From Streptomyces lincolnensis (GTDB taxonomy: Bacteria > Actinomycetota > Actinomycetes > Streptomycetales > Streptomycetaceae): DNA of 64,000 nt. The stretch spans positions 214,687-278,686 of the forward strand of contig NZ_JAIHON010000008.1 of the NCBI RefSeq assembly GCF_021173675.1, in the 5' to 3' direction. Below, piece by piece: positions 1 to 7,736 of the stretch. A program made the translations under genes and the position numbers. Below the pieces are notes generated by a model. That model saw only the letters and a program-made list of their open reading frames with translations, searched no databases and was not told the origin of the DNA. Position 1 is the stretch's first letter, and every line of letters starts with the position of its first letter.

Positions 1-1188
1 GAACTGCCCCGCATCATCAGCGTCGACGACCACGTGATCGAGCCCGCGCACCTCTTCGAGACCTGGCTGCCGAGGAAGTACCGGGACCGCGGCCCGAAGC
101 CCCTGACCGCCGGGATCGGTGAACTCGCCTACGTGGGCGGCAAGTACCGGATCACGATGGACCCGGACGGCCAGCCGACCGACTGGTGGATCTACGAGGA
201 CCTGAAGTTCCCGTACAAGCGCAACATCGCCGCCGTCGGCTTCGACCGCGACGAGATGACGCTGGAGGGCATCACCCGCGCGGAGATGCGGCCCGGCTGC
301 TGGGACCCGGTCGAGCGGCTCAAGGACATGGACCTCAACCATGTCGAGGCGTCCCTCTGCTTCCCCTCCTTCCCCCGCTTCTGCGGCCAGACCTTCGCCG
401 AGGCGCACGACAAGGAGGTCGCGCTCGCCTGTGTGCGCGCCTACAACGACTGGATGGTCGAGGAGTGGTGCGCCGGCAGCGGCGGCCGGCTCATCCCGCT
501 CTGTCTGATCCCGCTGTGGGACGTCGACCTCGCCGTGGCGGAGATCCGGCGCAACGCCGCCCGCGGGGTGAAGGCGGTGACCTTCTCCGAGATCCCCACC
601 CACCTGGGCCTGCCGTCGATCCACTCCGGCTACTGGGACCCCTTCTTCGCGGTCTGCCAGGAGACCGGCACGGTCGTCAACATGCACATCGGCTCGTCGT
701 CGCAGATGCCGGCCGCCTCCCCCGACGCCCCACCCGCCGTGCAGGCCTCGCTGTCCTTCAACAACGCGATGGCCTCGATGATGGACTTCCTCTTCAGCGG
801 CGTCCTGGTGAAGTTCCCGCGCCTGACCCTCGCCTACTCCGAAGGCCAGATGGGCTGGGTGCCGTACGCCCTGGAACGCGCCGACGACGTCTGGGCGGAG
901 CACCGCGCCTGGGGCGGGGTCCGCGACACGATCCCCGAGCCGCCGTCGACGTACTACTACCGCCAGATCTTCTGCTGCTTCTTCCGCGACAAGCACGGGG
1001 TGGCCTCGCTGGACGTGGTGGGCCGCGACAACGCCACCTTCGAGACCGACTACCCGCACGTCGACTCGACCTTCCCGCACACCAAGGAGGTCGCCCTCGA
1101 CCACGTCAAGGGCCTCGACGACGAGACGGTCTACAAGCTGATGCGGGGCAACGCGATCCGCATGCTCGACCTGGACCTCGACCGGTAG
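1..1188 (+). CDS. Amidohydrolase-family metal-dependent hydrolase (COG2159 type), 5'-truncated by window edge
   Basis: The reading frame is open from the first base. Its first codons (ELPRIISVDDHV) match an internal stretch of the paralogue at 43163-44455, so the true start lies roughly 25-30 codons outside the window; the GTG at 34 is probably internal. The 395 visible codons show a TIM-barrel amidohydrolase of the ACMSD-like group: an N-terminal DDH metal-ligand segment, a NMHIGSS segment near base 685, a YSEGQMGW strand and the C-terminal ETDYPH motif with its metal-binding Asp. These enzymes hydrolyse or decarboxylate cyclic or aromatic acids in the cytosol; the substrate cannot be read here. 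An acyl-CoA dehydrogenase starts 6 bp downstream, so it is the first visible gene of a catabolic operon. Confidence 0.85.
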   Translation, partial: ELPRIISVDDHVIEPAHLFETWLPRKYRDRGPKPLTAGIGELAYVGGKYRITMDPDGQPTDWWIYEDLKFPYKRNIAAVGFDRDEMTLEGITRAEMRPGCWDPVERLKDMDLNHVEASLCFPSFPRFCGQTFAEAHDKEVALACVRAYNDWMVEEWCAGSGGRLIPLCLIPLWDVDLAVAEIRRNAARGVKAVTFSEIPTHLGLPSIHSGYWDPFFAVCQETGTVVNMHIGSSSQMPAASPDAPPAVQASLSFNNAMASMMDFLFSGVLVKFPRLTLAYSEGQMGWVPYALERADDVWAEHRAWGGVRDTIPEPPSTYYYRQIFCCFFRDKHGVASLDVVGRDNATFETDYPHVDSTFPHTKEVALDHVKGLDDETVYKLMRGNAIRMLDLDLDR

Positions 1189-1194
1189 TCCGCG

Positions 1195-2328
1195 ATGGAC
1201 CTGTCGGACACGCCCGAGGAGGAGGAGTTCCGGGCGCGGCTCAGGGAGTGGCTCGCCAAGGTGCTGCCCACCCTGCCGCCCAAGCCGTCCCCGGACGACT
1301 GGCCCGCCCGCCGCGCCTACGACCTCGGCTGGCAGCGGACGCTGTACGACGCCGGGTACGGGGAGGTGCACTGGGACGCGTCCCCGGCCACCCGGCTGAT
1401 CTTCCTGGAGGAGACCGAGAGGGCGGGGGCCCCTTATGTGGGCGCCGGCTTCGTCGGACTCCTGCACGCCGGGCCGACCGTCGCCGCCGAGGGCACGCCG
1501 GAGCAGCGGGCCCGCTGGCTGCCGCCGATCCTGCGCGGCGAGGAGGTCTGGTGCCAGGGCTTCAGCGAACCGGACGCCGGTTCCGACCTCGCGTCGCTGC
1601 GCACGCGCGCGTGGCGGGACGGGGACGCCTACGTGGTGAGCGGCTCCAAGATCTGGACCTCCCACGCCGAAGTGGCCGACTGGTGCGAGCTGTTGGTGCG
1701 CACCGACCCGACGGCGGCCAAGCACCGGGGGATCACCTGGCTGGCGATGCCCATGTCCGCGCCGGGCGTCACGGTCCGGCCGCTGCGCACCCTCGCCGGG
1801 TCGGCCGAGTTCGCCGAGGTGTTCCTCGACGAGGTCCGCGTCCCGGTCGCCAACCGGGTCGGCGCGGAGAACGACGGCTGGCGCGTCACCATGGTCACCC
1901 TCTCCTTCGAACGCGGTACGGCCTTCGTCGGCGAGGTGGTGTCCTGCCGCCGCGTCCTCGGCGAACTCGCCCGCACGGCACGGGAGAACGGCCGCTGGGA
2001 CGACCCCGTCCTGCGCCGCCGCCTCGGCCGTCTCAACGCCGAGTTCCGCGCCCTGTGGCGGCTCACCCAGTGGAACGTCAGCGAGGCGGAGCGGACGGGC
2101 GGCGTACCGGGCGTCGGCGGGTCGGTCTTCAAGCTGCGGTACTCGCACGCACGGCAGGAGCTCTACGACGCCGCCGCCGATGTCCTGGGGCCGCGCTCCC
2201 TCGACCTGGACGGCCCCTGGACCCTGGACCGGCTGTCCTCGCTGTCGTACACCATCGCCGCCGGCACCTCGCAGATCCAGCGGAACATCGTGGCCGAGCG
2301 GATCCTCGGCCTGCCGAAGGGGCCGTGA
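1195..2328 (+). CDS. Acyl-CoA dehydrogenase, large subunit of a probable heteromeric ACAD
   Basis: The product is 377 aa with ACAD landmarks: WCQGFSEPDAGSDLASL near residue 122 and a C-terminal AGTSQIQRNIVAERILGLP tail. The Glu that serves as base in the C-terminal loop of many ACADs is Ala here. Glu239 in an FERG motif occupies the position used by isovaleryl-CoA dehydrogenase-type enzymes, so activity is likely retained. It starts 6 bp after the amidohydrolase and ends 2 bp before a shorter, divergent ACAD gene. This two-gene arrangement is known from alpha2beta2 ACADs such as ChsE1-ChsE2 of actinobacterial sterol side-chain oxidation. Role inferred: FAD-dependent alpha,beta-desaturation of a bulky acyl-CoA. 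Confidence 0.88.
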   Translation: MDLSDTPEEEEFRARLREWLAKVLPTLPPKPSPDDWPARRAYDLGWQRTLYDAGYGEVHWDASPATRLIFLEETERAGAPYVGAGFVGLLHAGPTVAAEGTPEQRARWLPPILRGEEVWCQGFSEPDAGSDLASLRTRAWRDGDAYVVSGSKIWTSHAEVADWCELLVRTDPTAAKHRGITWLAMPMSAPGVTVRPLRTLAGSAEFAEVFLDEVRVPVANRVGAENDGWRVTMVTLSFERGTAFVGEVVSCRRVLGELARTARENGRWDDPVLRRRLGRLNAEFRALWRLTQWNVSEAERTGGVPGVGGSVFKLRYSHARQELYDAAADVLGPRSLDLDGPWTLDRLSSLSYTIAAGTSQIQRNIVAERILGLPKGP

Positions 2329-2330
2329 CG

Positions 2331-3194
2331 ATGCGCTTCCAACCCACCGACGAACAGCGGGCGTTGCGGGACGCCGTACGACAGCTGCTGGCCCGTCGCT
2401 TCGACGGCGCGGCGCTGCGGGCGGCCGTGGCGCGGCCCGGGGTGGACCGTGCGCTGTGGCGGGAGCTCGGCGCGGCGGGGTTCTTCGCGCTGCGGATGCC
2501 CGAGGCCGAGGGCGGGGTCGGACTCGGGCTGCCGGAGGCGGTGTTGGCCTTCGAGGAGACGGGCCGCGCGCTGCTGCCGGGGCCACTGGTGGCCACGCAC
2601 CTCGCGGCGGGGACGGTGCCGGGGGCGGCCACCGGGGAGGCGGTCGTGGCGGCCGTCGACGGGGAGCTGGTGGAGTGGCTGGAGGCGGCGGACGTGGTGC
2701 GGGGGGACACGGACGGGGCGGTGGCGATCCGGTCCGTCGATCCGCTCACACCCCTGCACGCGGTGCGTTCGCCGGCGGCCGCGGATCCCGTCGCCGTCCT
2801 CCTCACCGCCGCCGAACAACTGGGCACGGCCGGGCGTGTGTGCGAGCTGGCGGTGCAACACGCGCGGACGCGCGAGCAGTTCGGGCGGCCGGTCGGGGCC
2901 TTCCAGGCCGTCAAGCATCTGTGCGCCGACATGCTGGTGCGGACGGAGGTGGCCCGTGCGGCGGTGTACGCCGCCGCCGTCACCGCCGGACCGGCCGACA
3001 TCGCGGCGGCCCGGCTGCTCGCCGACGAGGCCGCCGTGCGCGGTGCCCGGGACTGCCTCCAGGTGCACGGCGGCATGGGGTTCACCTGGGAGAGCGAGGT
3101 GCATCTGCATCTCAAGCGGGCCTGGGTGCGGGCGCAACGTGCCGGAGCCGACACGGAGAGTGAGGAAGTCCTCGCGGCCGACCTGTTGTCCTGA
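2331..3194 (+). CDS. Acyl-CoA dehydrogenase, small partner subunit
   Basis: The product is 287 aa, clearly shorter than a standard ACAD (about 380 aa). The N-terminal helical domain (MRFQPTDEQRALRDAV) and the C-terminal domain (TREQFGRPVGAFQAVKHL, then QVHGGMGFTWESEVHLHLKRA) are present. The middle beta-domain is compressed to about 60 residues and lacks the usual substrate and FAD segment. This is the pattern of the non-catalytic partner in heteromeric ACADs. ATG at 2331 lies 2 bp after the upstream stop, so translation is probably coupled. It is the last gene of the operon; a near-perfect CTGAC-type palindrome (3191-3205) overlaps its stop codon. Confidence 0.85.
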   Translation: MRFQPTDEQRALRDAVRQLLARRFDGAALRAAVARPGVDRALWRELGAAGFFALRMPEAEGGVGLGLPEAVLAFEETGRALLPGPLVATHLAAGTVPGAATGEAVVAAVDGELVEWLEAADVVRGDTDGAVAIRSVDPLTPLHAVRSPAAADPVAVLLTAAEQLGTAGRVCELAVQHARTREQFGRPVGAFQAVKHLCADMLVRTEVARAAVYAAAVTAGPADIAAARLLADEAAVRGARDCLQVHGGMGFTWESEVHLHLKRAWVRAQRAGADTESEEVLAADLLS

Positions 3195-3205
3195 CCGACC
3201 GTCAG
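3191..3205. promoter_or_regulatory. Orphan copy of the CTGAC-N5-GTCAG operator
   Basis: The sequence is CTGACCGACCGTCAG, one base from the perfect palindrome CTGACGGACCGTCAG. Unlike the other copies it overlaps the stop codon of an ACAD gene and faces a 500-bp region without a clear gene. It may be a relic of a lost promoter or an operator for an unrecognised transcript. Confidence 0.5.
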
Positions 3206-3709
3206 GGCCGCTGGACTGCGATACCGGGGGGTCGGCCCGAACGCGTGTCGCGGATTGTGGCATACCGGAATCACGGAGCGTTGATATCGGGTTGTGTCCT
3301 AGGCGTGACTCGTTGCGCCCCGGAGGGGCGGGTGGGCTCCGGTACCTTGTGTGGGATGCGAGTGGTTCCGAGCACGAGCCGTGCCGGTGTTGCCCCTGGG
3401 GCGGCTCCGGACCCGGCGGTGCGCGTCGCTGTTCGCGGGGTGGGAAGCCGTCGGGCTCCCGCCTGTTCGACCCTTGGCGACGAGCGTCGCACAGTATCGC
3501 GCACGGGTACTCCTTCGCGCTGGAATATGCCCGAAGCGCTTGTTGGCGTGACTTTCCGTCAACCATGCTGTCCCACAAGGGACTCACGTTCCGTGACCCC
3601 GGCCCCGGCCGCTCCCCCGGCCGTTGTTCTGGTCATGCAAAAAATGGCTACGATCGTGGCCCTCGTGAGGCGCGGGGCTATGTGTCCGCCGGTTCGGATG
3701 GTGTGAGCG
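3195..3709. other. 515-bp intergenic region, no supported gene
   Basis: Short open frames exist on both strands, but none has a convincing ribosome-binding site or recognisable domain. The region begins with the orphan operator and ends with a weak promoter-like pair before the anti-sigma kinase gene. It is less G+C-skewed at codon third positions than its neighbours, which fits non-coding DNA. Confidence 0.5.
3624..3654 (+). promoter_or_regulatory. Possible promoter of the anti-sigma kinase gene
   Basis: TTGTTC (3624-3629) and TACGAT (3649-3654) are separated by 19 bp and lie 55 bp upstream of the GTG at 3710. They resemble a relaxed housekeeping -35/-10 pair. This rests only on pattern reading. 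Confidence 0.3.
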
Positions 3710-4186
3710 GTGCAGGTGCTTCAAGTGCAGCTGGAGATCCGGCCCGACCCCGCGGAGGTGGGGCGGGCCCGGAGCTGGGCCCGCTCGCGGCTCGCCGGGT
3801 CCGGGATAGGGTCCGACGATCCGCTCGCCGAGACGCTGATCCTGCTCGTCTCCGAGCTGGTCACCAACGCCGTGGTGCACACCGGCCGTCCGGCCGTGCT
3901 GCGGCTCAGTCTGCCGCGGGTGGTCGCGGAGTCGGCCACCGTCCGCCTGGAGGTGGCCGACGGCAGTGACCGGGCGCCGGTGCCGCGCTGTGTCGACGGC
4001 GAGGAGACGGGCGGCCGGGGTCTGGCCCTCGTCGACGGTCTCGCCGACCGCTGGGGCTGGAGCCCCGAGGGGGCCGGCAAGCGCATCTGGTGCGAACTGG
4101 ACCGGTGCGAACAGTCCCGCGAGTCCGCCACGGCCTGTGCCGGTGACGCCTCCGCCTACGAAGGGCTGGCCTTCGAGGTCGTATGA
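3710..4186 (+). CDS. ATP-binding protein, SpoIIAB/RsbW-type serine kinase (anti-sigma factor-like)
   Basis: The product is 158 aa with a single HATPase_c domain. The N-box ELVTNAVVH spans residues 49-57 (Glu49, Asn53), the G1 box is EVADGSD (Asp84), and a glycine-rich lid TGGRGLALVDGLADRWGW spans 100-117. Size and motif order match the many orphan RsbW-like regulators of Streptomyces, which bind or phosphorylate partner anti-anti-sigma proteins or sigma factors. No sigma factor or STAS-domain partner is adjacent. The GTG start at 3710 was chosen because the domain begins immediately after it; the ribosome-binding site is weak. The tail after residue 130 is variable and not assigned. Confidence 0.85.
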   Translation: MQVLQVQLEIRPDPAEVGRARSWARSRLAGSGIGSDDPLAETLILLVSELVTNAVVHTGRPAVLRLSLPRVVAESATVRLEVADGSDRAPVPRCVDGEETGGRGLALVDGLADRWGWSPEGAGKRIWCELDRCEQSRESATACAGDASAYEGLAFEVV

Positions 4187-4582
4187 CCGGCGCACGGCGT
4201 TCCGGGCGCGTGCCCACCCTCCGGTGACCTGGCGCACGGTCGCGGAAAACGCTGTCGCCCCTGCGTCGGCGGGGAGTTCGTGCGCCCGACATGCTTCCGT
4301 GCGCGCCTCCGGGAAACCGTGCATAAGTAATAAATCCCCGAACGGGTGTTGACGCCGCGTGACCGTTTGATCACGCTGGTGGTCAGCGATTCGCCGTGAG
4401 GGGACGGCGAGGGCTTCGGTGACGGAGGCCCTCGGCGAGTGTGGGTCGTGATTCGGCGTCAGGCTCCCTCGGGGCCGAGAGGGGTTGGGGCGGGTACGCC
4501 GGAAGTGGTCGGTGGTGCGTCGTGCCGGGCTCGGGGTGAGCAGGGCGTACCGCCGGCCCGCCCTCCTCGCGCGGGGCTTCGC
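4187..4582. other. 396-bp intergenic region, no supported gene
   Basis: The region lies between the 3' end of the kinase gene and the 3' end of the convergent cyclase gene. It holds an imperfect inverted repeat GAGGGC/GCCCTC at 4409-4433 with a 13-nt loop, a weak terminator candidate. Nothing protein-coding can be supported. Confidence 0.45.
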
Positions 4583-5509
4583 TCACATTAGGGCGACCGG
4601 TGCCACCGGTGTGCCGGTCGCCCCGACGAACGGCTCGGGCATCGCCGACAGCAGGAAGCTGTAGCGGCCAACTTCTCCACAGGCTGTGGACAACTTTTCG
4701 AGATTCCAGTTCTGGCCCTGGAGCATGCCCATCTCCACGAGGTGCAGCGCGTGCACGGGCAGCCACAGATCCTCGATCTCGGGCGGGAAGATCTCGAAGG
4801 TCAGTGTGTCGTTCGCGACCGCGGCGACGTCCCGCGCGTGGAACCACTCCGGGGTGCGGATCGACAGCCCCGGTGACGGATGCCCGTACGCCTCCCTCCC
4901 GCCCGCCAGATACACCCGCACCTGCCCGGTCCGTACGAGCACGATGTCACCGGCGCGCACCCGAGTGCCGGCGAGTTCCTCGGCCGCGTCCAGGTCCTCC
5001 GGGGTGACGGCGTGCGAGCCGTCCAGGCGGTCGGTGCCCAGCGTGCGGGCCACGTCCAGGAGCACGCCCCGCGAGACGATGTGCCGTGCCTTGTCGATAC
5101 CGCTGAACTCGGCGCCGGTGTGCGCGGTGATGGTGGTGGCGGGGCGGCCGTTGTAGAGCAGGCCCGAGTGCGAGACGTGGGTGAGCGCGTCCCAGTGGGT
5201 GGCCGCCTGGAGCCCCATCGTCACGGCGTCGTCGCTGCACGCCACCGTCCCCGGGCCGAAGATCTCCTGGTTGATCTGCGTCATCGCGTGCAGGGGGTTG
5301 ATCCGCCCCGGGATCAGCCCGGTCTGCACGCCGTCCTGCCGGAGCGGCAGCGCGAGGGGGATCCGGCGCCCGGTGCGGACCTCGGCCGCGGCCCGGCGCA
5401 CCACCTCGTCGGTGATCAGGTTGAGCGTGCCGATCTCGTCGTCCGCCCCCCAACGGCCCCAGTTGTTCACGCGCTTGGCGATCTCGTGGAAAGCGGCGGG
5501 CAGCGACAT
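4583..5509 (-). CDS. Cyclase-family protein (putative metal-dependent hydrolase, kynurenine formamidase-like fold)
   Basis: The product is 308 aa and starts MSLPAAFHEIAKRVNNWG. The motif THWDALTHVSHSG matches the HxGTHxDxPxH metal-binding signature of the PF04199 cyclase family, whose members hydrolyse cyclic amides, lactones or formyl groups. The ATG (complement of 5507-5509) lies just after a GGGAGGG ribosome-binding site. It is divergent from the SDR gene at 5594, and the shared 84-bp intergenic region contains one CTAACGGTCCGTCAG operator, so both directions may be co-regulated. Substrate unknown; ring opening of a lactone-like intermediate would fit the context. Confidence 0.85.
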   Translation of the reverse strand: MSLPAAFHEIAKRVNNWGRWGADDEIGTLNLITDEVVRRAAAEVRTGRRIPLALPLRQDGVQTGLIPGRINPLHAMTQINQEIFGPGTVACSDDAVTMGLQAATHWDALTHVSHSGLLYNGRPATTITAHTGAEFSGIDKARHIVSRGVLLDVARTLGTDRLDGSHAVTPEDLDAAEELAGTRVRAGDIVLVRTGQVRVYLAGGREAYGHPSPGLSIRTPEWFHARDVAAVANDTLTFEIFPPEIEDLWLPVHALHLVEMGMLQGQNWNLEKLSTACGEVGRYSFLLSAMPEPFVGATGTPVAPVALM

Positions 5510-5556
5510 GGGGCCCTCCCGGGGCTTGTGTCCTGCGGTCTGACGGGTCATAAAAT

Positions 5557-5571
5557 CTAACGGTCCGTCAG
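5557..5571. promoter_or_regulatory. CTGAC-type operator between cyclase and SDR genes
   Basis: The sequence is CTAACGGTCCGTCAG, one substitution in the left arm relative to the family consensus. It lies 48 bp from the cyclase start codon and 23 bp before the SDR start, so a bound repressor would block both promoters. Confidence 0.75.
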
Positions 5572-5593
5572 AAACCGCGGGAAGGGGTCCGGC

Positions 5594-6466
5594 GTGGGGA
5601 ACTTCTTGGCAGGCAAGGTCGTCGCCGTGACGGGCGCCGGGCGGGGCATCGGACGGGCGGTGGCCCTGGCCGCGGCGGCCGAGGGGGCGCGGGTCGTCGT
5701 CAACGACTACGGCGTCTCCGTGGACGGCGCGTCCCCCACCAGTGAGATCGCCTCGGGTGTGGTGAAGGAGATCGAGGCGGCGGGCGGGGAAGCGGTCGCC
5801 GTCGCCGACGACATCTCCACGATGGCGGGCGGGCAGCGGGTCGTCGACGTGGCGCTCTCCTCCTACGGCCGGCTCGACGGCGTGGTGTGCGTCGCCGGGA
5901 TCCTGCGCGAGCGGATGCTGTTCAACATGGCCGAGGAGGAGTGGGACCCGGTCATCGCCACGCATCTGAAAGGCACGTTCACCGTGTTCCGGGCCGCCTC
6001 CGCGGTGATGCGGCAGCAGCGGGCCGGGACGTTGATCGGGTTCACGAGTGGGAATCACCAAGGGTCGGTGTCCCAGGCGAACTACAGCGCGGCGAAGGGT
6101 GGGGTGATCTCGCTGGTGCGGAGCGCCGCGCTGGGGCTGCACAAGTATGGGGTGACCGCGAATGCGGTGGCGCCGGTGGCTCGTACGCGGATGTCGGCGA
6201 AGGTGCCGGGCGGGTTGGTGGAGATCGGTGAGCCGGAGGATGTGGCGGCGCTGGTGGTGTACCTGTTGTCGTCGCGGGCTCGGGAGATCACCGGGCAGGT
6301 GTACACGGTTGCGGGGGCGAAGATTGCGGTGTGGGCGCAGCCGAGGGAGTTGCGGGCCGCGTATGCCTCCGGCGGTTCCTGGAGTCCGGAGATGATCGCG
6401 GAGTTCTTGCCGGGGTCTGTGGGGGTGGATCCGATGCCGTTGCTTTCTCGGAGGTCTGATGCCTAA
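5594..6466 (+). CDS. Short-chain dehydrogenase/reductase (hydroxyacyl-CoA dehydrogenase-like)
   Basis: The product is 290 aa. The NAD(P)-binding motif TGAGRGIG spans residues 13-20, VVVNDYG gives an acidic residue favouring NAD, and the catalytic YSAAK has Tyr164 and Lys168 with Ser151-152 upstream. The inserted loop after NDYG and the 30-residue C-terminal extension recall the (3R)-hydroxyacyl-CoA dehydrogenase domain of multifunctional beta-oxidation enzymes (17beta-HSD4 type). GTG at 5594 follows an AAGGGG ribosome-binding site. The operator 23 bp upstream puts it in the CTGAC regulon. Likely role: oxidation of a 3-hydroxyacyl-CoA. Confidence 0.87.
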   Translation: MGNFLAGKVVAVTGAGRGIGRAVALAAAAEGARVVVNDYGVSVDGASPTSEIASGVVKEIEAAGGEAVAVADDISTMAGGQRVVDVALSSYGRLDGVVCVAGILRERMLFNMAEEEWDPVIATHLKGTFTVFRAASAVMRQQRAGTLIGFTSGNHQGSVSQANYSAAKGGVISLVRSAALGLHKYGVTANAVAPVARTRMSAKVPGGLVEIGEPEDVAALVVYLLSSRAREITGQVYTVAGAKIAVWAQPRELRAAYASGGSWSPEMIAEFLPGSVGVDPMPLLSRRSDA

Positions 6467-6489
6467 GAGCTCGGGGGGCTTTGTCGTGT

Positions 6490-6540
6490 GGCGGCTGCGG
6501 GTTTGTTGTGGCTGGTCGCGCAGTTCCCCGCGCCCCTGAA
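6490..6540. repeat. Streptomyces-type dispersed intergenic repeat, copy 1
   Basis: The sequence GCGGCTGCGGG..GTTGTGGCTGGTCGCGCAGTTCCCCGCGCCCCTGAA shares the GTGGCTGGTCGCGC..CCCCGCGCCCCT core with copies at 49858 and 63774. It contains the complement of the GGGGAACTGCGCG unit that is tandemly repeated at the end of the window. Confidence 0.75.
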
Positions 6541-6578
6541 GGCGTCTGCACGCGGCCCTTGTTGGGAGGAGACCCCTC

Positions 6579-7736
6579 GTGGAGTTCGGGTTCACTGGTG
6601 AGGATGAGGCCTTTCGGAGTGAGGCCAGGGGATGGCTCGCTGCCCATGCCGACGGTCGCTCGGAGGATCGGCGGGCCTGGGAGCGGACGCTCGGGAAGTC
6701 CGGCTGGATAGGGCTGGGTTGGGGTGAGGGCGGTTATGGCAATCGAACCGCCACTCTTACCCAGCAGGTCGTCTGGGCCGAGGAGTATGTGCGGGTGGGG
6801 GCGCCTTCGCGGTCGGGGCATATTGGGGAGAATCTGTTGGGGCCGACCTTGCTGGCGCATGGGTCGGCGGAGCAGAAGGCGCGGTTTCTGCCGGCGGTCG
6901 CGGCCGGGGACGAGTTGTGGTGTCAGGGGTACAGCGAACCGGGGGCCGGGTCGGATCTGGCGGGGGTGCGGACGACGGCCGAGCGGGGCTCGGACGGGAC
7001 GTACCGGGTCACCGGGCAGAAGATCTGGACCTCGCTGGCTCATGAGGCGGACTGGTGTTTCGTGCTGGCGCGGAGCGACCCGGAGTCGCGGCGGCATCAC
7101 GGGCTGAGTTTTCTGCTCGTTCCCATGGATCAGCCGGGGCGGATCGAGGTGCGGCCGATTCGGCAGATGACCGGGACGAGTGAGTTCAACGAGGTGTTCT
7201 TCGACGGGGCGTGTGCGCGTGCGGAGCATGTGGTGGGGGGCGAGGGGGGCGGCTGGCGGGTGGCGATGAGTCTGCTCGGGTTCGAGCGGGGGGTGTCGAC
7301 GCTGGCCCAACAGGTGGGGTTCGCCGAGGAGTTGGGGCGGGTCGTGGACCTGGCCGTGGGGACCGGGGCCGTGCGGGATGCCGTCGTGCGGGAACGGCTG
7401 GTGCGGCAGTGGGCCGAGTTGCGGGTGATGCGGTGGAACGCGCTGCGGACGCTGGGGCGTTCGGGCGACGCGGGGGCGCCCAGCGTGGCCAAGCTGCTGT
7501 GGGGCGGCTGGCACCAGCGGCTGGGGGAGCTGGCGATGCTGGTGCGGGGCGCGGCGGGGGCGGTGGGGCCGGGGGAGTGGACGGCCTCGGAGCCGTATGA
7601 ACTGGACGATGTGCAGCGGCGGTTCCTGTTCTCGCGGGCCGACACCATCTACGGGGGTTCCGACCAGATCCAGCGCACGATCATCGCCGAGCGCGTGCTC
7701 GGTCTGCCGAGGGAGCCGAAGGGTGGGGCCGTGTGA
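6579..7736 (+). CDS. Acyl-CoA dehydrogenase
   Basis: The product is 385 aa and full-length for the family. ACAD landmarks are WCQGYSEPGAGSDLAGV, LTSLAHEADW-type active-site strands and the C-terminal GGSDQIQRTIIAERVLGLPREP tail. As in the ACAD at 1195, the C-terminal catalytic Glu is absent (Gly) while Glu236 sits in an FERG motif. GTG at 6579 follows a strong GGAGGAG site. The stop codon overlaps the start of the alcohol dehydrogenase gene (TGATG at 7734-7738), so the two are translationally coupled. No CTGAC palindrome was found immediately upstream, where the dispersed repeat lies; transcription may read through from the SDR gene. Confidence 0.88.
   Translation: MEFGFTGEDEAFRSEARGWLAAHADGRSEDRRAWERTLGKSGWIGLGWGEGGYGNRTATLTQQVVWAEEYVRVGAPSRSGHIGENLLGPTLLAHGSAEQKARFLPAVAAGDELWCQGYSEPGAGSDLAGVRTTAERGSDGTYRVTGQKIWTSLAHEADWCFVLARSDPESRRHHGLSFLLVPMDQPGRIEVRPIRQMTGTSEFNEVFFDGACARAEHVVGGEGGGWRVAMSLLGFERGVSTLAQQVGFAEELGRVVDLAVGTGAVRDAVVRERLVRQWAELRVMRWNALRTLGRSGDAGAPSVAKLLWGGWHQRLGELAMLVRGAAGAVGPGEWTASEPYELDDVQRRFLFSRADTIYGGSDQIQRTIIAERVLGLPREPKGGAV

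Noticed and set aside
186..2330. Long open frame on the + strand out of phase with the amidohydrolase and ACAD genes
   Set aside because: It is Arg/Pro/Gly-rich shadow coding of high-GC DNA. Only its 3' part from 2331, which is a genuine ACAD subunit, is kept.
4409..4433. Inverted repeat GAGGGC/GCCCTC as a terminator of the anti-sigma kinase gene
   Set aside because: Only six pairs with a 13-nt loop, about 220 bp from the stop codon. Too weak to list as a terminator.
5540..5550. TGACGGGTCA as a second operator next to 5557
   Set aside because: The arms TGAC/GTCA have a 2-bp centre, not 5 as in the operator family. Probably partial resemblance.
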